The notes beneath the pieces are model-generated. The model saw only the letters and a program-made list of their open reading frames with translations. It searched no databases and had not been told where the DNA came from. From Vibrio salilacus (GTDB lineage Bacteria; Pseudomonadota; Gammaproteobacteria; Enterobacterales; Vibrionaceae), in assembly GCF_002811245.1 (NCBI RefSeq), contig NZ_NIVQ01000008.1:85446-149445 (forward strand): DNA of 64,000 nt, given 5' to 3'. The stretch's first letter is position 1; each line of letters begins with the position of its first letter. The translations under genes were made by a program, and so were the position numbers. Shown piece by piece: positions 48,315 to 57,365 of this stretch.

Positions 48315-48350
48315 CGAAAGAAAGAGTTTTCCAGGGGACGCTTTCTTTCG
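48315..48350 (-). terminator. Perfect 10-bp hairpin after luxN (probable terminator)
   Basis: CGAAAGAAAG at 48315-48324 and CTTTCTTTCG at 48341-48350 are perfectly complementary around a 16-base loop, 56-91 bases past the luxN stop. The T tract after it on the minus strand is weak, so termination is likely but not certain. Confidence 0.55.
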
Positions 48351-48405
48351 GCGACACTCTTAATTTTAGTGGCAAAATGAGGCCCAAAATGCCACGATTT
48401 TGACT

Positions 48406-50925
48406 TTAATCAGCTTCTAGCGTGAAGATTGAGTCGAGTATTGAATTCAAAGCTTGCTTGGTGGTTGGTTTGCTCAACCGCCCATCCATAAGTTCGCTCA
48501 TTCTTTGAATATCTCTCGCGGCTGATTCTCCAGAAAGTGCGATAATAGGAATAGTTGGGTAGTTTTGTTTGATGATACTTGCGGCTTCAAAACCATCCAT
48601 TACAGGCATTTGGATATCCATAAAGACGAGATCAATAGGGTTGTTATGAATGATTTCAATCGCCACTTTACCATTGTTAGCCAATATTACACTATAGCCC
48701 AGTTGCCCCAGATAGAGCTTAACCAGAGCGCGTTGAATCTCTTTATCATCAACCACCAATATGATCGGCGATGAGGCTAAGTTTGCTCTTGTTTGCTGCG
48801 CTACCACTGGAGTCGGTCTAATGGATGTGCGCTTTACTGACGTTGAATTAGTGATGGGTTCAAACGGGGCGACTTGGTCCAAGGTCATATTGGTTGCAGG
48901 GAACGTCAAAGTAAATTCGGTATACTTGTTAGGCTCGGACTCGCAACTGATAGAGCCACCAAAGGCATGCATAACACGTTGGCAATAGCCTAAACCTAAA
49001 CCACTACCACCGCTTTTGTTGTGACTGAAAAAATCATCGAATATTCGATTTAATAGGCTTTCAGGAATGCCTGGGCCTGAATCACGGAACACAACATGAT
49101 TTTCGTACTGGCCTTTTTGTGTATAAATTTCTATTTTACTGTTTGGATAGGAATCAAAATAGTAAATGGCGTTACGCAGTAAGTTAAACAGAACGAAGTT
49201 GAATAGGGTGTCATTGATTTTCACCACGAAGTCTTGTTCAGTCAATATGGATATACGCTTAAGATCATCATCATTATCGAAACCATACTGATTGATCGCG
49301 TGATTAATTGCGTGAGCAATCGATGTCGCTTCTGACGGCTCTTGGTCGAGAGATGAACTATTTACTTCTCGCAGAATAATATCAATCAGCTGGCGGCCAC
49401 GTTTAACGGCCTGTTTGCCTTTACTGACGTGCTGCAGCAAGTTGTCGGCGCTATTTGGTGATAGCAGCTTTTGGTGAAGTGATTCAAATTCAAATTGAAC
49501 TTGCGCGAGAGGGTTTCTCATCTCATGAGCGATCGAATTGGCCAATGCCTGTGATTGGCGAACTTTTCTCTCGTAGTTGATGTGAACCTGCACCTTTTCG
49601 AGTACGCGTTCCATGGCTTTGAGTTCTTCGAATGAGAAGTTAACTCCGCCTTGTTTGTGACTAGAAACCAATACATGAGATAACTTGTTCTTTCCTTCAT
49701 AGATCGGCAGAACTAAGGCAGATTCCATTTGGTTCATGTTTTTATGCAAAGTAGAAAGTTCTTGGTTACTCGTTTGCTCGATGGCGTCTTCTAGCTCGTC
49801 AATAACGAGTGGTGTTCTGTGGCTTTCAAAGTAAGAGCGATATATGTTCGCCCCTTGATAGTCGTCCAATAGCTTTAGTTTATCACTGGGTACCCCTAAG
49901 TACGTTGCAAGAGACTCGATGGCCTTGCTGGGGGATTTTTGGAACTCATCTTCCAATTGAGCAATTTTTTCTGTTGGAGATACCCTTGATCCATATAGAG
50001 CACAGCTTAGGCATGTTCTGACCATTTTGGATGTATGGGGCCAAGACATACCAATCGCCATGATAGTCAGTACTATCGCGGTCGTATTGATATAATTTAG
50101 TGGGACAAACAGTCCGACAGCAAGGGTATAAGCCGCGGCGGTTATCAGCAGAGACAGAGAAATAAGGCATAGGTACCTTAAGCTATAAAAGCGAGATGCT
50201 AAAATCGCATAACCCATAAACAGCATTTCGCTTACCGACAAAGCTGGCGGTAACCATGTCAGCGAAAAATTATTGAAGAAGTAGGTAAAGCCCATCTGGA
50301 TGACGGCTGTGGACGCCATGAAAATGGTCATTCCAAGAATCATGTAGTTGATTCGAGTACGTCTAATGCGGTTACTACTTTGTTTAATTGAGAGAAGGTT
50401 AATGAAAGTCATACCGAACAATATCGTGAGTCCGATAAAAAAAGGCCTTGTGTATTCACCAAATTCCAATGTGAATTGACTTGGGCCATTAATGACTACA
50501 CCTTGGATCATAAGATCAGGAACAAAATTAATCGCGACACAGAAGAGTATGGTTGATCCGGCGATAGCGTGTTGCCAAAAACTTGAACGTTTATTTGTGT
50601 AATGACTTTTCAACTTAACAGAAAAATAATACGCAGAGCTAAACGCGAGCAGTGCAGACAAGTTGGCCACAAGCGCCATTTTTGCGCCGACCTCTGCCCC
50701 CCACTCAACAAGTAGTCCAGTATGGAAATAGGCATTACTCAATATCCAAATAGAGAGTCCTAAGGTGTAAGCAATATAATGTCGGTATTGCTGTAAGCTA
50801 TTAATCCCCTGTTTTTTGGCCAACGCCGTGCAGAAGTATCCCGCCCAGACAAAGACAAGTATTGCGGTTATGATCAAGACGATTGCTTTAGGATAAAATA
50901 GTTGTTCCGCGAGGTAACTAAGCAT
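48406..50925 (-). CDS. luxN: Hybrid sensor kinase LuxN, AHL (AI-1) receptor
   Basis: Inner-membrane hybrid histidine kinase, 839 residues. The N-terminal ~300 residues form about nine spans that bind the autoinducer in known LuxN. They are followed by a linker/GAF-like region and the DHp site H467 in SIAHEMRNP. The ATPase region has NLLRNAIYYF, DSGPGIP and GSGLGLGYCQR, and a receiver domain carries D770 in DLVFMDIQMPVMDG. V. harveyi LuxN uses H471 and D771, a close match. At low signal it should phosphorylate LuxU/LuxO. ATG overlaps the luxM stop by eight bases. Confidence 0.92.
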   Translation of the reverse strand: MLSYLAEQLFYPKAIVLIITAILVFVWAGYFCTALAKKQGINSLQQYRHYIAYTLGLSIWILSNAYFHTGLLVEWGAEVGAKMALVANLSALLAFSSAYYFSVKLKSHYTNKRSSFWQHAIAGSTILFCVAINFVPDLMIQGVVINGPSQFTLEFGEYTRPFFIGLTILFGMTFINLLSIKQSSNRIRRTRINYMILGMTIFMASTAVIQMGFTYFFNNFSLTWLPPALSVSEMLFMGYAILASRFYSLRYLCLISLSLLITAAAYTLAVGLFVPLNYINTTAIVLTIMAIGMSWPHTSKMVRTCLSCALYGSRVSPTEKIAQLEDEFQKSPSKAIESLATYLGVPSDKLKLLDDYQGANIYRSYFESHRTPLVIDELEDAIEQTSNQELSTLHKNMNQMESALVLPIYEGKNKLSHVLVSSHKQGGVNFSFEELKAMERVLEKVQVHINYERKVRQSQALANSIAHEMRNPLAQVQFEFESLHQKLLSPNSADNLLQHVSKGKQAVKRGRQLIDIILREVNSSSLDQEPSEATSIAHAINHAINQYGFDNDDDLKRISILTEQDFVVKINDTLFNFVLFNLLRNAIYYFDSYPNSKIEIYTQKGQYENHVVFRDSGPGIPESLLNRIFDDFFSHNKSGGSGLGLGYCQRVMHAFGGSISCESEPNKYTEFTLTFPATNMTLDQVAPFEPITNSTSVKRTSIRPTPVVAQQTRANLASSPIILVVDDKEIQRALVKLYLGQLGYSVILANNGKVAIEIIHNNPIDLVFMDIQMPVMDGFEAASIIKQNYPTIPIIALSGESAARDIQRMSELMDGRLSKPTTKQALNSILDSIFTLEAD

Positions 50926-52120
50926 AATTAAGCTCTTGTCTATGTTGTCTATGTCGCTTCAGTTGATTAATTGCCCCTGTTTTATAACTTCGGTAATTAC
51001 ATTCAGATAGCGCTTTGTTCAGTTGGTCGATAAACCAAAGGCCTTTATAGGCTGAATAACCTGAATCTGATGTTTCGCTATAGCTTAATGGTAAGTAAGC
51101 ACACTCTTGTATGCTGTGATAGTAATGCACCATAAGTGGTTGTTCAATAACAACGAAAGCGATCTGGAAGCCGCGAGTTTGTAGTTGCGCCATCAGTCTT
51201 TTTTGCGATAAATACAGGTAGAATATTTTGTGATTTTGTTTGCCACTGACGGTGAGTCTGATGATCTCACAGCACTTTTCATGGTCAATAATATTTTGCC
51301 ACAAAGTATTTTCATAATTGACAGAGGAAGTATCCTGTATACAAGCTGCTGAAGACAAGAGGTTAAGCTCAATTAATCGCTTTTTTACACTATCTTGATT
51401 AATGAGTCGCCAGCAATTGGTTTGAAAGAACGGTGAGAAATAGAGCCAATTATTTGCGTCAGTGTTCTGATTTACTTTGGCGGTTGAAACAATCACAGGC
51501 AATGGAAGGCTGCCAATGATTTGTGTAAGTACAAAATGAGTCCCGCGTGCAGACACGTCTATTTCGTAAAGCATCTCATACCAATGTTGTTCCCAAACAA
51601 AAGTACTGAGATTAATGAGCATCGCTGCATCAGGCAATTGCAGAGCGTATTGACAGTGAAGAGTATAATATAGGTTTGTATGGTTCTCTATTTCTTCAAT
51701 GACGCCGTCAACGTAATCCTCTTCATTTTGGCTAAAATCAGGTGTGTCGTTTAGCCGTAAAGCGTTAGGCTGTTGTTGATATTTCTTCTTAATTAGCCAT
51801 ATATTGAAAGCACACCAAGCTTGTGCCCAATCGTCGAACAGCTTTAAAGCGCTTATTTCCAAGTGGTGCCATTGACTAGGTACAGTTACTAACGGGTCGT
51901 CAACACAGGCGAGATAATGAGGGGATTTCAGTTGTGTTGCGATGTTTTTAAAGCGAAGTGAGGTGTTTTTCACACAAACTTGAGACAGACGTTCATTCAA
52001 CACGTGTTTGAAAAAGTGGTTACTGTCTACACCAAAAAGGGTTTCAATTTGCTCGAATAGAACATACTGCTCGTCCTTGACCTCATATTCAGCTGAGGTT
52101 GAATTATTGAATCTAGCCAT
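50918..52120 (-). CDS. luxM: Acyl-homoserine lactone synthase LuxM (AinS family)
   Basis: LuxM/AinS/VanM-type autoinducer synthase of 400 residues, unrelated to LuxI. It makes an acyl-homoserine lactone from SAM and an acyl donor. Recognised from its length, the linked luxN with overlapping ends, and the family C-terminus (YKGLWFIDQLNKALSECNYR). The acyl chain cannot be predicted. No strong ribosome site precedes ATG 52120. In V. harveyi the luxMN message is a target of Qrr sRNAs, so poor initiation signals may be part of post-transcriptional control. Confidence 0.88.
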   Translation of the reverse strand: MARFNNSTSAEYEVKDEQYVLFEQIETLFGVDSNHFFKHVLNERLSQVCVKNTSLRFKNIATQLKSPHYLACVDDPLVTVPSQWHHLEISALKLFDDWAQAWCAFNIWLIKKKYQQQPNALRLNDTPDFSQNEEDYVDGVIEEIENHTNLYYTLHCQYALQLPDAAMLINLSTFVWEQHWYEMLYEIDVSARGTHFVLTQIIGSLPLPVIVSTAKVNQNTDANNWLYFSPFFQTNCWRLINQDSVKKRLIELNLLSSAACIQDTSSVNYENTLWQNIIDHEKCCEIIRLTVSGKQNHKIFYLYLSQKRLMAQLQTRGFQIAFVVIEQPLMVHYYHSIQECAYLPLSYSETSDSGYSAYKGLWFIDQLNKALSECNYRSYKTGAINQLKRHRQHRQELNYA

Positions 52121-52703
52121 ACATCTGTTGTTAGTAAGTTTTTATAATTTAGTTGGTTAGTATTCATGGAGAACCGTTTTTATGCAACTCTATTTCTATA
52201 AAAAAATCACTTTGATAAGGTCAATATTTATATCAGTGATGTGATGCACATATTTTCGTCATTTTCAGTTTTTACTTGAGGCTAGGATAGTTTTAGTAGG
52301 TAGATTGAAGTAGTGAAGTTTCTCCGGCTATTTTCTATTCTTTAGACTTTTTGTATGGTGATTGGGTTGTCAGGCGTAAGTTGAGTTTTCTATTCCACAT
52401 CAAGGCCTTATTCGCATAATCACTGTTCTTTGGAGGAATGTATCGACCATTTTGTCATTAGCAATCTAAAACTCTGGTTTTTAAGCTTCATTATTGTATT
52501 AGTCGCTTAAAATCCTGTTTTCATGGTGAGCTATCCTATTGTTTTTATAATGAAATAGTGCTCATTGTATAAAAAAGTTGGCGAAAATCATAAGCTTGTC
52601 ATACACTTTCCAAAGTAAAGCCGATATGTCGTTGATTGGCTTAGCGAAAGTTAGGGTGTCGCCTTGAGGTGACAATGTTTAACACAGCTTTGAGGAAAGT
52701 TTT
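52121..52703. other. Long intergenic region luxM / ihfA
   Basis: A 583-base A+T-rich gap holding both divergent promoters. It contains a perfect ATGTG-ATG-CACAT dyad at 52239-52251, and TTTGATAAGG next to TCAATA at 52211-52226, reminiscent of but shorter than a LuxR operator. No coding frame with a ribosome site, tRNA or repeat is seen. A hairpin lies in the ihfA 5' leader. Confidence 0.5.
52657..52674 (+). promoter_or_regulatory. Hairpin in the ihfA 5' leader
   Basis: TGTCGCC and GGTGACA flank a TTGA tetraloop; in RNA this is a seven-pair stem with one G-U. It ends 30 bases before the ihfA start codon, upstream of the GAGGAAAG ribosome site. It could affect message stability or translation. 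Confidence 0.45.
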
Positions 52704-53000
52704 ATGGCGCTCACAAAGGCCGATTTGGCTGAAAACCTGTTTGAAAAGCTTGGTTACAGTAAACGGGATGCCAAGGATACGGTTGAGGCGTTTTTCGAAG
52801 AAATTCGTAAAGCACTAGAAAGTGGCGAACAGGTAAAACTGTCTGGTTTTGGTAACTTTGACCTTCGTGATAAAAACGAACGCCCAGGTCGAAATCCCAA
52901 AACCGGTGAAGACATTCCAATCAGCGCTCGTCGCGTTGTGACCTTTCGCCCAGGTCAGAAATTGAAAGCTCGCGTTGAGAATATTGAGATTAATGATTAA
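52704..53000 (+). CDS. ihfA: Integration host factor subunit alpha
   Basis: DNA-bending subunit of IHF, 98 residues, needed for sigma-54 promoters such as pspA and many other complexes. It has the HU/IHF fold with [20 protein letters not shown] and the proline-bearing beta-arm [20 protein letters not shown]. This reads as the alpha rather than beta subunit by the [17 protein letters not shown] start. A GAGGAAAG site precedes ATG. It often lies just downstream of pheST; here luxMN is on its upstream side. Confidence 0.95.
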   Translation: MALTKADLAENLFEKLGYSKRDAKDTVEAFFEEIRKALESGEQVKLSGFGNFDLRDKNERPGRNPKTGEDIPISARRVVTFRPGQKLKARVENIEIND

Positions 53001-53059
53001 CGTATCTTAACCGAAATGGTTCATCTGTTTATCTTTACGGGTAAATCAGCGAGATATTT

Positions 53060-53092
53060 AAACGCCCCAACTATTGCGGGGCGTTTTGCTAT
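53060..53092. terminator. Terminator between ihfA and yciU
   Basis: AAACGCCCC and GGGGCGTTT enclose a nine-base loop, with T-rich sequence on the plus side and an A run on the other. It can terminate ihfA and, from the other strand, yciU. Confidence 0.88.
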
Positions 53093-53107
53093 TTAGCACT
53101 CTGACGG

Positions 53108-53428
53108 TTAATCACGCTTCCAAAGTGCGTGGCAGAATTTATTCTCTGGGTCGCGGCTAATCAGAAGGCGTGCAAAAACATCATCCAAGACATCATCTTG
53201 TTCGTTGACCAAGCCAACACGAACTTCAGCATAGGTCTCTTTGTTGACCTCGAAGCCCACATGTTGTTGCCAATCATCACCAGTTTCGACTAACTCTGCA
53301 GCGCCACGCTCTTCGAACTGCGCGGTGAAAAGAATAACATCAGCAGGGTCTAGGTTGTCCGGTGCCATCTCCAAGAAGATATCGTAAGCGATATCAATGG
53401 CTTCGTCGTAAGAGATCAATTCCGCCAT
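53108..53428 (-). CDS. yciU: Putative dsDNA-mimic protein YciU (HI1450/DUF440 family)
   Basis: A 106-residue very acidic protein. The HI1450-type segments include [33 protein letters not shown] and [14 protein letters not shown]. Its negative surface is proposed to mimic double-stranded DNA and bind HU-type proteins. It begins two bases after the stop of efpL/yeiP and so lies in one operon with it. No strong ribosome site is seen, consistent with translational coupling. Confidence 0.88.
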   Translation of the reverse strand: MAELISYDEAIDIAYDIFLEMAPDNLDPADVILFTAQFEERGAAELVETGDDWQQHVGFEVNKETYAEVRVGLVNEQDDVLDDVFARLLISRDPENKFCHALWKRD

Positions 53429-53430
53429 CT

Positions 53431-53997
53431 TTATGCTCGGCTCATGTATTTACGTTCTGTGGTATTGATAATGACACGATCACCAGTGGCAATATACTCA
53501 GGAACTTGTACAGTCAGGCCCGTTGCAAAACGCGCAGGCTTGGTACGAGCAGAGGCTGAAGCCCCTTTAATCGAAGGATCCGTCTCTTCAATCACTAGCT
53601 CTACAGAAGCAGGCAACTCAAGACCGACAGCCTTGCCGTCAACCAAGATAATGTGAAGGCCTTGAATCTCTTCCGTTATGAACATTAAATCGTCGGAAAT
53701 CTCATCTTGCTTGAAGGTGTATTGTGTGAAATCTTCATTATCCATAAAGATGTATTCGTCACCATCAACGTAAGAGAAAGCTGATGCACGTTTAAACATA
53801 TCCACGGTGTCGACCACATCGTCAGATTTGTAACGTTCATCAACGCGCGCACCAGTTGTTAAATCAGTGCAACGAAGCTTATAGATTTTTGCTCCGCCAC
53901 GGCCACCAGGAGTCGTCACTTCAATATCTTTGATTAGTAGCGTTTTGCCGTTTGATTCAATCGCAAAACCTTTTTTCAGTTCACTCGCCTTTGGCAT
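53431..53997 (-). CDS. yeiP: Elongation factor P-like protein EfpL (YeiP)
   Basis: A 188-residue three-domain EF-P paralogue that helps ribosomes through proline-rich stretches. The tip of the domain I loop reads [16 protein letters not shown], with Arg33 where EF-P has a modified Lys. This and the extended loop are characteristic of YeiP/EfpL. ATG 53997 has AAGGAA ahead of it; the longer frame to 54093 is not supported. Co-transcribed with yciU. Confidence 0.92.
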   Translation of the reverse strand: MPKASELKKGFAIESNGKTLLIKDIEVTTPGGRGGAKIYKLRCTDLTTGARVDERYKSDDVVDTVDMFKRASAFSYVDGDEYIFMDNEDFTQYTFKQDEISDDLMFITEEIQGLHIILVDGKAVGLELPASVELVIEETDPSIKGASASARTKPARFATGLTVQVPEYIATGDRVIINTTERKYMSRA

Positions 53998-54130
53998 GAA
54001 CAATTTCCTTCGTATGTGAGTTAGTCTGAGTAGTATATATCGAGACAATAACGGAAGGAATATCTTGATTGATCTATCGCGCTGAGCGAACATAAAAGCA
54101 CGTATTCCCGATTAATTTTTTAACAATCAA

Positions 54131-54898
54131 ATGCATCTATCCACCATCGACACCAACGAAGCCTTTCAACCTCAGTACCAACCAGTGATTGACGCCTTGG
54201 TGAGCTTTATGGTGAGTGGGTTAGGGGATAATCTACACAGTTTATATTTGTATGGCAGCGTCGCGCGTAAAACGGCTCAACCTGGTCAATCGAACCTAGA
54301 TGTGATCGTGGTAACTCAAGGTAATTTCAGCGAAATAAAAACCACCTTGTTCAACTCGATTCGTTGGCGTTTTCAAAAAGCGTATCCTTTTGTCACCGAA
54401 GTTAGTTTCAAAACAGCCTTGGTCAGTGAAGTCGCGAGTCTCGACAGTATTTTTTCATGGGGGTTTCAACTGCGCCACTGTGCGGTTTGTATCTATGGCG
54501 AAGATCTTTCTGAGTGTTTTGGTGATTATGAGCCGAGTTGGGAGATTGCTAAACAATGGAATATGGATGTGGAAGATTGGGTCGCGGTGTATCGCAATCG
54601 AATTGCTCGAGCAGATAAGCCTGAAGATCAGATTAGAGCGCAAAAAATCATCGCTAAAAAGCTTCTCAGAGCCAGTTATTCTCTAGTGATGTACAAAGAT
54701 AAACGTTGGTTTGAAAACCCTATCGAGTGCGGCCAAGTCTTTTTGCGCTACTACCCCGACAAAAAAGTCGAAGTGGACCGATTAGTCATTTTGTTGTCAG
54801 GGCGGCTAGTCGCCAAACGCTCGGTGATAGGAATTTTGGATGGATTTGGTGACTGGTTAGTTAAGCAATATAAAAAAACAGAATTTAGAATCGGCTAA
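54131..54898 (+). CDS. Nucleotidyltransferase-domain protein with altered active site
   Basis: A 255-residue protein with an N-terminal polymerase-beta-like nucleotidyltransferase motif, LYLYGSVARKTAQPGQSNLDVIV, and a helical C-terminal domain as in aminoglycoside nucleotidyltransferase relatives (KKLLRASYSLVMYKDKRWFE). The usual SDxD metal pair reads SNLD: N55 replaces the first Asp and D57 is kept. It may therefore have weak or no transferase activity. No clear ribosome site precedes ATG 54131. It is divergent from yeiP. The substrate is unknown. Confidence 0.7.
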   Translation: MHLSTIDTNEAFQPQYQPVIDALVSFMVSGLGDNLHSLYLYGSVARKTAQPGQSNLDVIVVTQGNFSEIKTTLFNSIRWRFQKAYPFVTEVSFKTALVSEVASLDSIFSWGFQLRHCAVCIYGEDLSECFGDYEPSWEIAKQWNMDVEDWVAVYRNRIARADKPEDQIRAQKIIAKKLLRASYSLVMYKDKRWFENPIECGQVFLRYYPDKKVEVDRLVILLSGRLVAKRSVIGILDGFGDWLVKQYKKTEFRIG

Positions 54899-54929
54899 TA
54901 TTCATTTTGTGTTTAATTTATACCGGGGA

Positions 54930-57296
54930 TTAGAACAGCCCGAGTTGTGGTTCAGTTAAGGTTGTAAAGTCTATACCGATAAAGGGTAAGATCGCTTCGG
55001 CAACGGGTTTGAGTTGTTTGTCGATGTAATGCTGATAGTTGATAGCACTTTTTTGATATTTACTCGGCTCTGGTCCAGAGATCGTGATGACATACTCAAT
55101 GCGTCCTTTATTTTGGTATTGTAGTGGTCGTCCAAGTTGTGCATTGATTTCATCGGCCATACGCGCGGCGCGCACTTGCGGTGGAACGTTCTTTTGATAT
55201 TCATGTAATCGTCGACGTAAGCGTTTTTGATAGATGAGCTTGTGATCAAATTCGCCGGTTTTTGTCCGCTCAACAAATTCGCGAACATAATCACTTGGGT
55301 TTTGATCGTGAAATATCATCGAATAGAGCTTTTGTTGAAACTCTTGCGCTAGCGGTGTCCAGTCGGTGCGAGCGCTTTCGAGGCCCTTAAACACGATCCG
55401 TTCAGATGCGCCTTCACCAATAAGGCCGGCATAACGTTTTTTTGACCCCGTCTCTTGGCCCCGTATGGTCGGCATTAAAAATTTCTTATAGTGCGTTTCA
55501 TACTCGATCTCTAATATCGACTTAAGGCTGTACGTGTCGGCTAAATGAGTCGTCCACCAATGGTTGATATAGTCGACCAATTCATTGCCAACCGCGTCAG
55601 CTTGTTGTTGTGAGTATTCGCCGCCAAGAGAAACAAAGGTTGAATCAGTGTCGCCGTAAATCACTTGGTAACCGCGCTGCTCGATAAGTTGCTTGGTTTG
55701 TTTCATGATTTCGTGACCTCGCATCGTGATACTCGATGCCAAACGTGTATCAAAGAAACGGCAGCCGGATGAGCCTAACACACCATAAAAGGAATTCATG
55801 ATGATCTTTATCGCTTGGGAGAAAGCCTTCTCGTTGTTGTTCTTCGCCACATCTCTTGCCGCCCATAAGTTTTCGATCATCTGCGGTAAGAAATGGTGAT
55901 GGCGATGGAACTGACCGCCACGAAAGCCAGGTACTGCTTGGTTCTCTTTTTTTCCAACTTCTAGCTGTAGTCCTTCAATAAGGCCCATAGGATCAATTAA
56001 AAAACTGCGAATGATTGAGGGGTAAAGACTTTTAAAATCGAGCACTAACACGGAGTCATACAAATTCGGGATCGAATCCATTACATAACCGCCGGGGCTC
56101 GCTATCCAGTTTTCTGGTTCTAGGTTAGGGGCAACGTAACCTGCGCGATGAATCTGTGGTAAGTACAAGTTAGTGAACGCGGCGACTGAGCCGCCAATAC
56201 GATCGAGCTCGACGCCGGTAAGCTTAGAACGTTGGATAGCAAATTCGAGTAAGTGGGTATGATCAAAAATTCGATTGACCAATATGCAGTCCTGCAGATT
56301 ATATTTCGCTAGTGCAGGCTTGTCGTGACGATACATACGATTAATTTCGTCCATGCGGTCATGTACGTTATGAATTTGTTTTCCTTCCCCGAGTAAATGC
56401 TGAGAGACGGACTCCAGAGACCAACTACGAAAATGATAAGTCGCCGTTTTTAACGTATCGATACCATCCATGACCACTCGACCAGGGATGGTGATAAATG
56501 CTTGCTGAGTGGTTTGCGAGGCACGGAAGAAGCTGTTTTGCTTTGCTCGGCCAATTGCCAGCTTGATTTGGTTCCACTCAGCACGTTTATGCAGTAATCG
56601 GAAATCAAAATCAATGACGTTCCAGCCAATGATGACATCTGGATCAAATTGAGAAAACCAGTCCACGAGAGCCAGCAAGAGAGCTTTCTCATCGGTGACC
56701 CATTGGACAGGAGTATCGTCGACGTGTTGTGGGCTACCAATCATGATCACGCGGCTGTCCATTGGACTATCGAGACCAATCGAGTAAAGCACGCCTTTCT
56801 CTGAGCACTCTATATCGAGCGAAACAACGTTGAGTTGTGGGGTGAAATCGCCACTACGGCATTTAGGCTGGGTGATTCGCGTATAGCCAGAATGATTTTG
56901 CTTGTTGCCAGTAAACTCAAGGCTTCCCTTAATGAAACGCTCCATCAAAAAGCGATCAGCCAAGCGAATGTTATCTTCAAGAACGACAATATTGTGTTGT
57001 TTGAGTTGCTGGCTTAACGATTGAGATTGTCTAATTGAGGTCGTATAACACGCCGTCAATGGCGTTGCGTCAAAGTCTTTTAGTTCGAGTGCCACAAAGG
57101 TGGCAGCAATACCTTGCTGTTGAGCGATGGACTGAGCTTGCGTCTTGGCACTTTGTGCGATGAAAAAAACCGGTTTTTCTCCCTCAATGATCAGTTGAGT
57201 TGGCCCTTGCTCAGTGATAAGCCATAAATCAATTTGAGTGGTGGCGGAAACATCACGTGCTTGACGAGTAAGTAAGAAGCCTTGGTCAATTTTCAT
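54930..57296 (-). CDS. polB: DNA polymerase II PolB
   Basis: Family B repair polymerase with 3'-5' exonuclease, 788 residues, active in restart and translesion synthesis. The exonuclease motifs are SLDIECSEKG and the IIGWNVIDFDFRLL region. The polymerase motifs are LVLDFKSLYPSIIRSF, the KIIMNSFYGVLG helix and IYGDTDSTFVSL. The length matches E. coli Pol II. E. coli polB is SOS-controlled; here only half of a LexA-like box is seen before the start, so that control is not supported by the sequence. Confidence 0.95.
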   Translation of the reverse strand: MKIDQGFLLTRQARDVSATTQIDLWLITEQGPTQLIIEGEKPVFFIAQSAKTQAQSIAQQQGIAATFVALELKDFDATPLTACYTTSIRQSQSLSQQLKQHNIVVLEDNIRLADRFLMERFIKGSLEFTGNKQNHSGYTRITQPKCRSGDFTPQLNVVSLDIECSEKGVLYSIGLDSPMDSRVIMIGSPQHVDDTPVQWVTDEKALLLALVDWFSQFDPDVIIGWNVIDFDFRLLHKRAEWNQIKLAIGRAKQNSFFRASQTTQQAFITIPGRVVMDGIDTLKTATYHFRSWSLESVSQHLLGEGKQIHNVHDRMDEINRMYRHDKPALAKYNLQDCILVNRIFDHTHLLEFAIQRSKLTGVELDRIGGSVAAFTNLYLPQIHRAGYVAPNLEPENWIASPGGYVMDSIPNLYDSVLVLDFKSLYPSIIRSFLIDPMGLIEGLQLEVGKKENQAVPGFRGGQFHRHHHFLPQMIENLWAARDVAKNNNEKAFSQAIKIIMNSFYGVLGSSGCRFFDTRLASSITMRGHEIMKQTKQLIEQRGYQVIYGDTDSTFVSLGGEYSQQQADAVGNELVDYINHWWTTHLADTYSLKSILEIEYETHYKKFLMPTIRGQETGSKKRYAGLIGEGASERIVFKGLESARTDWTPLAQEFQQKLYSMIFHDQNPSDYVREFVERTKTGEFDHKLIYQKRLRRRLHEYQKNVPPQVRAARMADEINAQLGRPLQYQNKGRIEYVITISGPEPSKYQKSAINYQHYIDKQLKPVAEAILPFIGIDFTTLTEPQLGLF

Positions 57297-57312
57297 TTAG
57301 TTACTGTAAAAT

Positions 57313-57344
57313 AAAAGCGAAACTCTAACACAGTGTTTCGCTTT
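57313..57344 (-). terminator. Terminator between the DUF4105 gene and polB
   Basis: AAAAGCGAAAC at 57313-57323 and GTTTCGCTTTT at 57334-57344 form an eleven-base stem with a ten-base loop. On the minus strand the stem is followed by TTTTATTTT. It ends the DUF4105 transcript just before polB. Confidence 0.88.
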
Positions 57345-57365
57345 TTGAGTCTAACATATTGCTGA

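Noticed and set aside
57297..57318. LexA (SOS) box upstream of polB
   Set aside because: Only one half, ACAG, is present. The partner CTGT at the needed eight-base spacing reads CGCT, so no box is called.
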